Assembly (NCBI GenBank): GCA_964608735.1 | Contig: CAZSPL010000021.1 | Span: 1-27,135, forward strand | Direction: 5' to 3' | DNA length: 27,135 nucleotides | Origin: CAZSPL01 sp964608735 | GTDB lineage: Bacteria > JAJVIF01 > JAPKYR01 > CAZSPL01 | Part shown: in pieces, positions 16,643 through 24,669 of the stretch | Layout of the letters: every line of letters starts with the position of its first letter | Numbering within the stretch: position 1 is the first letter of the stretch | The notes under the pieces: generated by a model | Databases searched by the model: none | What the model was told of the DNA's origin: nothing | The model's input: only the letters and a program-made list of their open reading frames with translations | Program-made: the position numbers and the translations under genes

Positions 16643-19084
16643 TCATATATCTTGCCGCGACGGCTTCACGTTGATAAGGATAAGCAGGAAAGCGATCAGG
16701 CCTATCGCGGTGGAGAACCATCCCCACGCCATGTATGAAGGCTCATATGAGAATTCGACGACATGCTTTCCTCTCGGTACATAGGCCGCTCTGAACAGCA
16801 TGTTGGCATTCAGGCATTTCCCTTTCGCGCCGTCGATACGCACGACCCATCCGGGAGCGTATGCGTCATTCAGCACGAGCAGCGAAGGTGATACGGTGTC
16901 GACTTCGAATGCTACGCTTCGAAGCTTTTCCCCAAGGGGGGCGATGGTCGAAGCTTCGATACCGGGCGGATTCGAAATGCCGAGGGCATCACGCTCCCCC
17001 GGGGTGAGCATCGAGCCGTCGATGAATGCCACGCGGCCGTCGAGCCATCCGTTGTGCATGAGAAGCGGCGCGATCTTCTCGCGGGAATCAACGATCTTGA
17101 CATCGCGCGCGAAGTAATACCGCGGCGCGGGATTGGCTATTGTATGCACGTAAATGTCGCCGAAGCGCTTTGCATCAGAGGTCCCGGCAAGCACGGGCAT
17201 GTCGCTTATGACCGTGCTTACGCCCATCGCGCGGAACATGTCGGTCTGGAGTACGCCCGGGTTTGTGAACGATAAATGCGCGCGGAGGCTCTGTACGCTG
17301 TAATCCTCCACGAGGTTCAGATAATCAACCGTCCGCTGCGTGATGAAACTGTCATAGCCGGAGACGTCGCGTATCGTATACATCGTCGAGAGGTTAGCGA
17401 GGAACGGCAGTTTGGTGCGCTTGAGGAAATTCAGCCAGTATTTTTCGGATGTGATGCGCGCGATGCGATGATCCGGGCCGGTCGTTTTTTCGAGGAAGCG
17501 TGTGAACTCGGTCTGCGGCGGTGTGAGGATTTCGACATCGGAGGTGTAGGGCAGGGCGATGAGCCGCCCGGATACGCCGGACACGATTATCGCGATGAGA
17601 AGGAGATATTTGTGTATCGCGCGCGGGGGCTTGCTCCTGATGATGAGATGTATCAGCGAATGCAGAATGAGCGCGATGCCGATGATGTAGAGTACTATTG
17701 TCGGCAAATCCGGAACAAGGTTGAGTGAATACATCCCCGCGGCGGCGCTGAAATTCATTTTGGTTATCAAGCCTGAATAGATGCCCACCAAAATCGCGAT
17801 GACAATAAGGGCAAGCCGGGCCAAGGGTGTGAGAAGGTTATCCTTATGCTCCAACAACGCCTGGAGACCGAACCCGGCGCATACGAGGGCGCTCAACTGC
17901 CACATTTCCTTCGGTTCATACATGCGCATCTTCCACAGGGGAAGGGTTTTCATGAGGAACATGTACAGCGGGTCGTAGTAACTGATTGCGAAAAGAATGA
18001 TGAAAATGTAAAGCCAGTGCCTGCGTCCGCGCGGCAGAACGAACAGCCCCGACAGCGCAAAGATAAAGATCGCCGCGCCGATGTAGTTCCGGTTGTCGAG
18101 TATCCTGAGCCGCGATACCGGTGCTACGAATCTTCCTCTCGCCAGCGCCCACCGGACTTTCGGCGACAGGTTTTCCGGGCGCTCGGGCTCCATGGCGGCG
18201 GGAGGCGGGGGCGGGTCGAGGAAGGCCATGGAATGCTCATATTTTATCGAGCGGTAGGTGTCCGCGGAATAAAACGCTGTCGGGATGTTCTGTACGCCCG
18301 ATATGAGGAACCCGAGAAGCAGGATACCGAGGAACGACGGAATTATCAGGGTCGGCTTTCTCGCCGAGCCGGTCGTTTCACGGATGACGATGTAGGCGAA
18401 TAGCAGGTATGTGAAGTGGACGGCGATTACCGGGAATGCAGCCATCGACATGATGCCGTATATCAGCGCGGCATAGGCGAGGTTCCGGATATCCCTCGTC
18501 AGGCGGTATCTTTCGTAGAACGCCAGCACTGCGGGGCTCCATGCCACCGCCGCCGCCCATGGATGCCATAACACGAAGCATGCTCCGGTATATTGCGACG
18601 CGCATGCGATGAGAAACGCGGGCCAGGGATGGATGCCGAATGTCCGGAGCAAACCGTAGATGCAGATGCCGAAGATTATCAGGTGCAGCACGGCGAGCCA
18701 TCCGGCAATCCGGTCCTCATCGAAGAGCAACAATGCTATCGTGAGCGGTGGATAGAGCACCGGGCAGAGGTGATTGGCATAGAGCGGCGTGCCGCAGAAC
18801 GAGTAGGGGTTCCAGAGAGGAATGCGTCCGGCCATCAATTCCGTGCGCGCCAGCTCGAACCAGGGCCGATGTTCGAGGATGGCATCGTAATTAACGGTGC
18901 GGACATCCTTCAGCTTGTATTCGTTCGCCCAGGGATACTGGCTCTTCCACGAATCGGTGCCGAAATCGTGCCCGAGTATGGTGAAGTCGCCAAGGGCGAT
19001 TATCGCGCTGAGGACTATGCCGATGATGAAAAGCGCTTCCGCCCTCGGACGAATCCCCCATGGGTATACTGTGTCTCCGGTCAA
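16643..19084 (-). CDS. YfhO-family multi-spanning membrane protein
   Basis: The 813-residue protein fits the YfhO family: an N-terminal span, a periplasmic loop with TDSWKSQYPW and a GRIPLWNPYSFCGTPLY motif, about a dozen spans in residues ~10-500, a soluble region (~500-770) and a final span (~788-806) after the conserved LNDAYAPGW / VPRGKHVVEFSYEP block. YfhO relatives are GT-C-like and have been linked to glycosylation of lipoteichoic acid or other surface polymers in Bacillota; the acceptor here is unknown. The start is a TTG (19082-19084) that overlaps the TGA stop of the upstream secreted-propeller gene by 4 nt, with a weak AAGAGAG ribosome-binding site inside that gene. This points to translational coupling, so the two products are probably made in fixed proportion. 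No terminator separates it from the tRNA nucleotidyltransferase gene. Confidence 0.87.
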   Translation of the reverse strand: MTGDTVYPWGIRPRAEALFIIGIVLSAIIALGDFTILGHDFGTDSWKSQYPWANEYKLKDVRTVNYDAILEHRPWFELARTELMAGRIPLWNPYSFCGTPLYANHLCPVLYPPLTIALLLFDEDRIAGWLAVLHLIIFGICIYGLLRTFGIHPWPAFLIACASQYTGACFVLWHPWAAAVAWSPAVLAFYERYRLTRDIRNLAYAALIYGIMSMAAFPVIAVHFTYLLFAYIVIRETTGSARKPTLIIPSFLGILLLGFLISGVQNIPTAFYSADTYRSIKYEHSMAFLDPPPPPAAMEPERPENLSPKVRWALARGRFVAPVSRLRILDNRNYIGAAIFIFALSGLFVLPRGRRHWLYIFIILFAISYYDPLYMFLMKTLPLWKMRMYEPKEMWQLSALVCAGFGLQALLEHKDNLLTPLARLALIVIAILVGIYSGLITKMNFSAAAGMYSLNLVPDLPTIVLYIIGIALILHSLIHLIIRSKPPRAIHKYLLLIAIIVSGVSGRLIALPYTSDVEILTPPQTEFTRFLEKTTGPDHRIARITSEKYWLNFLKRTKLPFLANLSTMYTIRDVSGYDSFITQRTVDYLNLVEDYSVQSLRAHLSFTNPGVLQTDMFRAMGVSTVISDMPVLAGTSDAKRFGDIYVHTIANPAPRYYFARDVKIVDSREKIAPLLMHNGWLDGRVAFIDGSMLTPGERDALGISNPPGIEASTIAPLGEKLRSVAFEVDTVSPSLLVLNDAYAPGWVVRIDGAKGKCLNANMLFRAAYVPRGKHVVEFSYEPSYMAWGWFSTAIGLIAFLLILINVKPSRQDI

Positions 19085-21306
19085 TACAGCTCTCTTACCC
19101 CATCGCGCGTCACGCTGAATAATTTCTGGAATGAATCCCGCCCGAGGAGAAGCAGGCTGAAATCATCCCTGCCGGATGTCTCATAATCGAACGGCCCGGC
19201 ACCGTAGAACAACTCAAGCAAATCATCAGCCTCGGAATCCCCGGCGCGGACTTCGAGAAATTCACGGTCTATTTTTTCAGGCTGGAAGCCGTATGAGTTG
19301 TAATAGTCGACGATCAGGCCGCGTATTTCTTCGGCTGCTTCTTCGACATCGCCGACGATGAAACTCTCGGTCGACCAGTCGTCGTCGAGCGACATGGTGT
19401 AGATCGCGCCGTCGGATGCCAGTATATACAACTTGCCGGCTCCGGATGCAATGTCCGTCATTTCGGCCTGCTCGAAATGCTCGCCGAGGTCGGCGTCGGC
19501 GATGATACTCCCGCCATCGATTTTGAGCAGGTATCTATTCTGCCAGACGAGGAGCGCGTTGTCGCCGACTACCCCGAGCAGCCCAGCATTGATGCGGGAG
19601 AATTTGCTCAACTCCCCGGTGAGATTTCCTTTCAGGTCAAACTGTCGCAGATATGATTTTTCGGGATTGGCATCGCGAATGTTATCGCACTGGTAGATAT
19701 AACCTTCGTCGGAGATGCCGACAGTGCCCCCCGCGACCATGTTTATCTCGTTGATGTCGCCCGTTCCGAGATGGAAGAATTCAGCTTCGAGGCGGCCTTC
19801 CCGTGAAAAGAGAAACGCCCACGACGTCGACAGCGACCCCGAGCCGTGAAGGATCGCCGCAAGGAGATCGCCGTTTGGCGCGACGGCTATGGCGTTGGGT
19901 ATGAGTTGCACGTCGGTATCGGCGAGGAAATTCCGCGCTTCCGCACCGTCGATGCCGTATTCATTAACGAAAGACCCATCAGGCGTGACTTCGTTGTTCT
20001 GATTGTAGCCGAACCTCGCGCCCGCGATATAGACTTCGCCATCAGGGCCTGTTTCAAGCCCGGTGATGAGATAGCCTCCATCCTGCGCGGGCAGGGAGGC
20101 GAATTCTTCGGATTCAGCGGGGTTGTCGTGCGGACATCGCAATATTGAGATTTGCTCGCGGTAGATATCTTCAGCCGAGGGCAGCAGTTCGCTTTTATCA
20201 TAATAAAGATAATCCCCGGCGACGGCTATCTCGGAAACTCCTTCGAGGGCTTGCGGCGCAAGAGGATGCTCAAACAGCAGGAGGGCCGAACTGAAATCCG
20301 GGGAAATCCGGTATACTCCCGCAGTGCTGTCATCCAACATGAGCACATATGCGTTACCGGCGTCATCCCGGTCGACCCACACGGGGCATTTTTCGAGGTC
20401 GAGCCCTTTTGAAAGGGAGCCGTCCATCGGCGAATAGCTCAACAGGAGCGGGGTTCCCGAATCGGTGAGGTAACCGTAAAGGCGCTTGATATCGCCGGGA
20501 GGGAGAGCGGGATTCGATGCATAGACCGCTTCGTAATCCCCGCGGAAATCGACGACGGAGAGTCCGGGCGGAAGTACGACACCGGCTACGATTATCTCTT
20601 TGTCGGATGCTGTGAAACTGAATGGGAGGAAGCTGCCGTCATCCCTGTCCGGGAACTGTATCACCCATTGCGGTATCCCGTATTCATTGAATTTGGCGAG
20701 GGATCTGAAGGATAGCGCGAATACAGCTCCCGATGGCGACATGGCGACCTTGTCATACGCCGAAAGACTCAGGCTCATCGAGCCGTTTTCATCATCAGTG
20801 AAAAGGTTTCCTGTGTTGAACAGCGCATATTTGCCGGGCCCGATGACGAGCCCGTAATCCTGCCGGGAATTCAGGGTGAAAGCGTTAGCGCCATTGTCGG
20901 TAACGGTCCTGAGCACGGTTTCGCCGGGATGCCTTTCGAGCAGGGAAATCCCGCGGTCATTTTCGGCCCACCGGGCATAGCCGAACGGGTTGAAGCCGGA
21001 CATAGCGGGGGTTGTGGCATCCTCGGTGGATAAAGAATTCATTTTATTGTCGATAAGATTACCTGTAGATGAATATGATTTAATTCTCGCCGAATTAGAA
21101 CCTGCGTCGACGATGGTGAACTCATCGCCTTTTTGCGTGAATACCGAGCAGGGTAATATGAGCGAGGATGGGTCGTCGAAAACTATGGGCGTTAGCTTTA
21201 CTGCTTCTCGTAATGATGCGGCATGCAGGTAAGAATGTCCGCCCGGGATCAGGGCGAGGATTGAAATAAGGAGAAATCCGGATATTTTCCCTTTGGCGCT
21301 GGACAT
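19081..21306 (-). CDS. Secreted beta-propeller-like protein, function unknown
   Basis: The 741-residue protein has a Sec signal peptide (basic SAKGK, hydrophobic residues ~10-24, probable cleavage after HAA near residue 30) with no lipobox, so it should be released to the periplasm or outside. Residues ~35-640 show repeated short beta-strand patterns with motifs such as VAPNGDLLAAI, VDRDDAGNAYVLML and ISDEGYIYQCD, as in NHL-like or PQQ-like propellers, but no family can be named. The last ~95 residues (~648-741) differ: an acidic, partly helical domain with IRGLIVDYYNSYG and a C-terminal RDDFSLLLLGRDSFQ. There are no catalytic motifs I recognise. The ATG at 21304-21306 lacks a clear ribosome-binding site. 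The gene overlaps the YfhO gene by 4 nt, which suggests the pair acts together, for example the propeller as a partner on the outer face. Confidence 0.75.
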   Translation of the reverse strand: MSSAKGKISGFLLISILALIPGGHSYLHAASLREAVKLTPIVFDDPSSLILPCSVFTQKGDEFTIVDAGSNSARIKSYSSTGNLIDNKMNSLSTEDATTPAMSGFNPFGYARWAENDRGISLLERHPGETVLRTVTDNGANAFTLNSRQDYGLVIGPGKYALFNTGNLFTDDENGSMSLSLSAYDKVAMSPSGAVFALSFRSLAKFNEYGIPQWVIQFPDRDDGSFLPFSFTASDKEIIVAGVVLPPGLSVVDFRGDYEAVYASNPALPPGDIKRLYGYLTDSGTPLLLSYSPMDGSLSKGLDLEKCPVWVDRDDAGNAYVLMLDDSTAGVYRISPDFSSALLLFEHPLAPQALEGVSEIAVAGDYLYYDKSELLPSAEDIYREQISILRCPHDNPAESEEFASLPAQDGGYLITGLETGPDGEVYIAGARFGYNQNNEVTPDGSFVNEYGIDGAEARNFLADTDVQLIPNAIAVAPNGDLLAAILHGSGSLSTSWAFLFSREGRLEAEFFHLGTGDINEINMVAGGTVGISDEGYIYQCDNIRDANPEKSYLRQFDLKGNLTGELSKFSRINAGLLGVVGDNALLVWQNRYLLKIDGGSIIADADLGEHFEQAEMTDIASGAGKLYILASDGAIYTMSLDDDWSTESFIVGDVEEAAEEIRGLIVDYYNSYGFQPEKIDREFLEVRAGDSEADDLLELFYGAGPFDYETSGRDDFSLLLLGRDSFQKLFSVTRDGVRELY

Positions 21307-21346
21307 GGAATCAGGGCTTGTAAAATGCCGTTTCTTGTCTAAGTGG

Positions 21347-21355
21347 ATTATAACA
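21347..21355 (-). promoter_or_regulatory. Extended -10 promoter for the propeller-YfhO unit
   Basis: On the minus strand TGTTATAAT (21347-21355) is a perfect extended -10 element (TGn plus TATAAT). No good -35 box lies 17-18 nt upstream, as is common for extended -10 promoters. Transcription would start near 21340, giving a leader of about 34 nt. Confidence 0.5.
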
Positions 21356-21417
21356 TTAAATGATATGGGAAATTTTATCCTGTTCTGCGCGAGAATAATT
21401 AATGAGATAAAATAGGT

Positions 21418-21446
21418 TTGACTTAGAGTTTAAGGTCGAATATAGT
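21418..21446 (+). promoter_or_regulatory. Sigma70-type promoter for the Wzz/Wza unit
   Basis: TTGACT (21418-21423) is followed after exactly 17 nt by TATAGT (21441-21446), 5 of 6 matches in each box. Transcription would start near 21453, about 64 nt before the start codon. It is divergent from the propeller-gene promoter about 70 nt away, leaving room for a shared regulator, although no clear operator was found. Confidence 0.68.
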
Positions 21447-21516
21447 ACTGTTTGGAAGTTAAAGATTTTCGGTAAACCTTAATCATTCCGGCCGTCAGGT
21501 ACGGCTTGAGCGGTTT

Positions 21517-22866
21517 ATGGAACTATTAAATTTCTTCAAGGTTGTCGGAAAGCGAAAATGGCTGGTCATCGGCATCATCGTCGTGGCGTTCGTTGCGTCA
21601 TTCCTTTCCGCCAAGACCGCGAAGATACCAAAAGAAACGCGCACTATCCTCAACTTCAGCTTCGCGCTTCCGCAGGAAGTTGAACTCGGCACTGACTTGC
21701 AGCGATACCGCATCCCGGTCGAGCAGAACGCATTCGATTTCGTGGCCCTGTTCAATACTGAGAGCGTAATCCGGGACGGCATCGAGCTTGCCGGGGTGGA
21801 TATCAGCCCATATGCCGCGTCGCTGGCCTTGAACGCGAGCGTACAGGTAATCAAGATCGGCGGCGAGGATGAGCGAACCAGCTTTATCGAAGTAACCTGC
21901 AGGCATTCCAACGGCGACCTCGCCGTGAAGCTTGTCAACGGCGTGACCGAGGCGGCGACGGAGCTATTCGTCGAGATGCTGACCCGCAATGTAACGGCTA
22001 ACAGGGAATTCCTCACAAACCAGGTAAATGAATATAACGACAGCATCGCCGAGCACGAGAAGAAGCTTCGCGTGTTCCTCGAGGAGCACCCGGGTTTCGG
22101 GCAGACGGCGGATGACCAGTCGATAGCGACGCGAAAGGTTCAGCTCGATTTCAGCAAAAGCACTCTCTCGGCTGATGTGTCCGCGGTGGATTCGAAGTTG
22201 CGTACAGCGGAGAATGACCTTAAAAATTACAGGAGCGGCGTCAGCACGAATATCCCTCCCGCGATAAAGTTGAACCCGAATCTCCAGACAATGCGTGACC
22301 GCGTGCTCGGACTCAAGCTCGACCGTTCCGAGATGCTCGGGCAGTACAGCGATAAACATCCTGTGATCGCCAAGCTCGACAGCAGCATCGCAGAGGCGGA
22401 ACAGGAACTCAAGGGAGAGGTTCTAACGCTTCTCGAAGAAGAGATCGACGGATTCAAGGCCGAGCGGAGCGAGCTGTCGAGCCAGTTGGGGTCGGTCAGC
22501 GGGGATTCCAATTCGCTCGATATCTGGGCGGATGAATTCGCTGTGGACAGGATCGAGTATAACAGGATTTTAAACGACCTGAGGATAGATACCGAGACAT
22601 ACGGCAAGCTTAAATCGAAACTTTCGGAAGCCGTAATTGAAGAGAATAAGGCCAAGCAGAGATACCGGGTGGACATTGTCGAAAGGGCTACGATAGCAAC
22701 CCCGAGACGCGAATTATGGTTCCAGCCGGGATTCAGGATCGCGCTCGCGACGATAGGCGGTGTGTTCTTCGCGCTGGTTCTCGTCATGTTCATCGAGTAT
22801 ATCGGCGTCAAGAGCCGGGAGCAGGTGGGCGGCGAGTCCAACGGAAACGGCGCCAATGCCAAGTAA
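21517..22866 (+). CDS. Wzz/GumC-type polysaccharide chain-length determinant protein
   Basis: The 449-residue protein has the polysaccharide co-polymerase layout: a membrane span at ~residues 15-33, a large periplasmic region with long coiled-coil-prone helices (~150-400, for example VNEYNDSIAEHEKKLRVFLE), and a second span at ~408-428. Before the second span is the Pro-containing stretch ERATIATPRREL typical of Wzz proteins. There is no cytoplasmic tyrosine-kinase domain: only ~20 Gly/Asn-rich residues follow the last span. Such proteins sit in the inner membrane and set the length of exported polysaccharide, bridging polymerase and Wza-type exporter. It starts at the ATG at 21517 with a weak ribosome-binding site (GAGCGG) and is the first gene of a two-gene unit; the Wza-like gene follows after 46 nt. 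Confidence 0.88.
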   Translation: MELLNFFKVVGKRKWLVIGIIVVAFVASFLSAKTAKIPKETRTILNFSFALPQEVELGTDLQRYRIPVEQNAFDFVALFNTESVIRDGIELAGVDISPYAASLALNASVQVIKIGGEDERTSFIEVTCRHSNGDLAVKLVNGVTEAATELFVEMLTRNVTANREFLTNQVNEYNDSIAEHEKKLRVFLEEHPGFGQTADDQSIATRKVQLDFSKSTLSADVSAVDSKLRTAENDLKNYRSGVSTNIPPAIKLNPNLQTMRDRVLGLKLDRSEMLGQYSDKHPVIAKLDSSIAEAEQELKGEVLTLLEEEIDGFKAERSELSSQLGSVSGDSNSLDIWADEFAVDRIEYNRILNDLRIDTETYGKLKSKLSEAVIEENKAKQRYRVDIVERATIATPRRELWFQPGFRIALATIGGVFFALVLVMFIEYIGVKSREQVGGESNGNGANAK

Positions 22867-22912
22867 GCGGTTTTTTGTTTTTTAGATACATTCAGGCAGT
22901 ATGGGGAGGAAC

Positions 22913-24406
22913 ATGATAACGATGAAACGCTTACCGATAATCATAACAGCCATATGCGCGGTGCTTCTGCCATGCGGCCTGCTGTTCGCCCAGGGAGGTA
23001 ATCTGACCCTTAAGTCGGTCGATTTCCTCACGCCTCAAGGCGAACTTACGATGAAGCTCACGTTCGACCGCACACCCTCGGCGGAGGAGATCAAATCCAA
23101 ATGGATAGGTTTTCCCGACCGTTTTATAGTCGGGATCGACCCGGTCAACGCGCCGGAAGGATTCCGCGAGGGCATAATATACCAGGATATACTCTCGGAC
23201 GGCTCGCGCGGCGTAGAGAGCATAGAATTCACGCATGACAAGGCGCACGAGAGGATCACATTCATCGCACACCCGTTCAACGGTTTATCGGTCGATGTGA
23301 ATATCGATGGAAATGGCGTTGTGCTGGTGTCATACAGGAACAACCCGGAAAACAAGAATGTCGATACAATTGCGAGGGGGCCACGCGTCGAAGAGGCGCC
23401 GTCCCCGGTAACGGGCACAGGACATTATTTTTCTCTAAATAAAGCTGAATTGCATCTGAGCACTGAAGCAGAGAGCGTAATCAGGGCGTATTTCGCGAAG
23501 AACCATGAGGAAGAGGAATTAGTGAAGCTCGAAGAAACCGAATTCCTCATCGCGGCCGAGGAGAATACACGGCAAACCGGCTCACTCGAAAGGCAGGGGA
23601 CATATCGCATACAGGTGGGAGACAAACTTGCGCTGGGCGTGGCGGGAGAGCCCGACCTGGATGTCAGCGTGACGGTGCGTCCCGACGGCTACATAAGCTT
23701 CCCGATAATCGGCGATGTCCTTGTCGAAGGCAAGACCGCCGAGGAAACGCGCCTGTCGATAAAGAGAGCGCTCCAGCCGTATTACAATTATGATCTTATC
23801 GTCAATGTTATTATCAGCGAGTTTACGCCGCAGAAAGTCTATCTGCTAGGCAAAGTCGCCGATGCCGGACCATATTCGTACAAGCCGGGTATGACACTTT
23901 TGGATCTCGTTACAAGCTTTGACCAGCGGGATGCCGATCTCAAACGGGTGAAGCTCATACGCGGCGATGAAGTGCATGATGTCAACCTGGAGAATCTTCT
24001 CGCCGGGGATGTGCATCTCAATTACACCCTCGAACCCGGGGATTACATCGTCTTCCCGACGAAGATCCTGCCGAAGGCGACGGTTATCGGCAAGGTCAGG
24101 GCTCCCGGGGAGCAATTGTTCGAGGATGGCCAGCGGCTTTATGACCTCATCGGCATCGCCAGCGGATTCGATTTGCGGTGCGATATCAAGCAGATACTCG
24201 TACTTCGCCTCAACAGTGAAACCGGGCTGCTCGAACATCACATCTGCGACCTTCTCGCCTACCAGGAGAAGGGCGACGTCAGCCAGAATATACTCATCGA
24301 GAACGGCGATATAATCATCGTGCCGGAAGTCGGGCGTCCGAACTGGGATGTGTTCCTGCGCGGACTCAACAGCATAAACACCATCTCGCTATGGGCGCGG
24401 GTCTGA
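22913..24406 (+). CDS. Wza-type polysaccharide export protein with AMIN-like N-terminus
   Basis: The protein is ~497 residues. A signal peptide (MKRLPIIITAICAVLL, cleavage near LFAQ) leads to an AMIN-like domain (~residues 28-135), a module usually found in secretins and amidases, where it contacts cell-wall structures. After a linker comes the polysaccharide export domain (~228-300: TYRIQVGDKLALGV, VRPDGYISFPIIGDV) and two SLBB domains (~306-380, KVYLLGKVADAGPYSYKPG; ~388-470, VIGKVRAPGEQLFEDG). These families form the outer-membrane channel for capsule or exopolysaccharide. The signal lacks a convincing lipobox, unlike E. coli Wza. The start is uncertain: ATGs occur at 22901, 22913 and 22922, and the GGGAGG at about 22904-22909 is too close to 22913 and rather far from 22922. 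It is the second gene of the Wzz/Wza unit. Confidence 0.9.
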   Translation: MITMKRLPIIITAICAVLLPCGLLFAQGGNLTLKSVDFLTPQGELTMKLTFDRTPSAEEIKSKWIGFPDRFIVGIDPVNAPEGFREGIIYQDILSDGSRGVESIEFTHDKAHERITFIAHPFNGLSVDVNIDGNGVVLVSYRNNPENKNVDTIARGPRVEEAPSPVTGTGHYFSLNKAELHLSTEAESVIRAYFAKNHEEEELVKLEETEFLIAAEENTRQTGSLERQGTYRIQVGDKLALGVAGEPDLDVSVTVRPDGYISFPIIGDVLVEGKTAEETRLSIKRALQPYYNYDLIVNVIISEFTPQKVYLLGKVADAGPYSYKPGMTLLDLVTSFDQRDADLKRVKLIRGDEVHDVNLENLLAGDVHLNYTLEPGDYIVFPTKILPKATVIGKVRAPGEQLFEDGQRLYDLIGIASGFDLRCDIKQILVLRLNSETGLLEHHICDLLAYQEKGDVSQNILIENGDIIIVPEVGRPNWDVFLRGLNSINTISLWARV

Positions 24407-24436
24407 TAGCGGGCTGAAGCACGGAAGATAATTCAG

Positions 24437-24465
24437 AGGAAGGCGCAAGTCTTCCTTTTTTTTTT
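24437..24465 (+). terminator. Strong Rho-independent terminator after the Wza-like gene
   Basis: The stem AGGAAGGC (24437-24444) / GTCTTCCT (24449-24456), with one G-U pair, is closed by a GCAA (GNRA-type) tetraloop and runs into ten consecutive T residues (24456-24465). It lies 30 nt past the stop and ends the two-gene export unit. Confidence 0.92.
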
Positions 24466-24501
24466 CATCTGAGATTGTGCCGCACTAATCATCAATGCAG
24501 T

Positions 24502-24530
24502 TTGACTACTTATAGCCGCTCTGATATTAT
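24502..24530 (+). promoter_or_regulatory. Sigma70-type promoter for glycyl-tRNA synthetase
   Basis: TTGACT (24502-24507) is followed after exactly 17 nt by TATTAT (24525-24530). Transcription would start near 24537, leaving a leader of ~133 nt. The leader has a small CGCG...CGCG hairpin around 24577-24595 but none of the conserved T-box motifs. Confidence 0.68.
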
Positions 24531-24669
24531 CCCCCTTCAACTTTTGCATATGTCTAAATATAGAAATATGGATAATGCGCGAAAATCGACTCGCGGCGTT
24601 ATACTTGGATGGATATTAATAAGTCTTAATGCATCGGGTACGGTAAATCATCGGCAAAGGCGTTGAAAC

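Noticed and set aside
24475..24666. 63-codon open frame just before the glycyl-tRNA synthetase
   Set aside because: It overlaps the -35 and -10 boxes of the synthetase promoter and has no ribosome-binding site.
24466..24669. T-box riboswitch before glycyl-tRNA synthetase
   Set aside because: The conserved T-box sequence (TGGNACC type) and a following leader terminator are absent.
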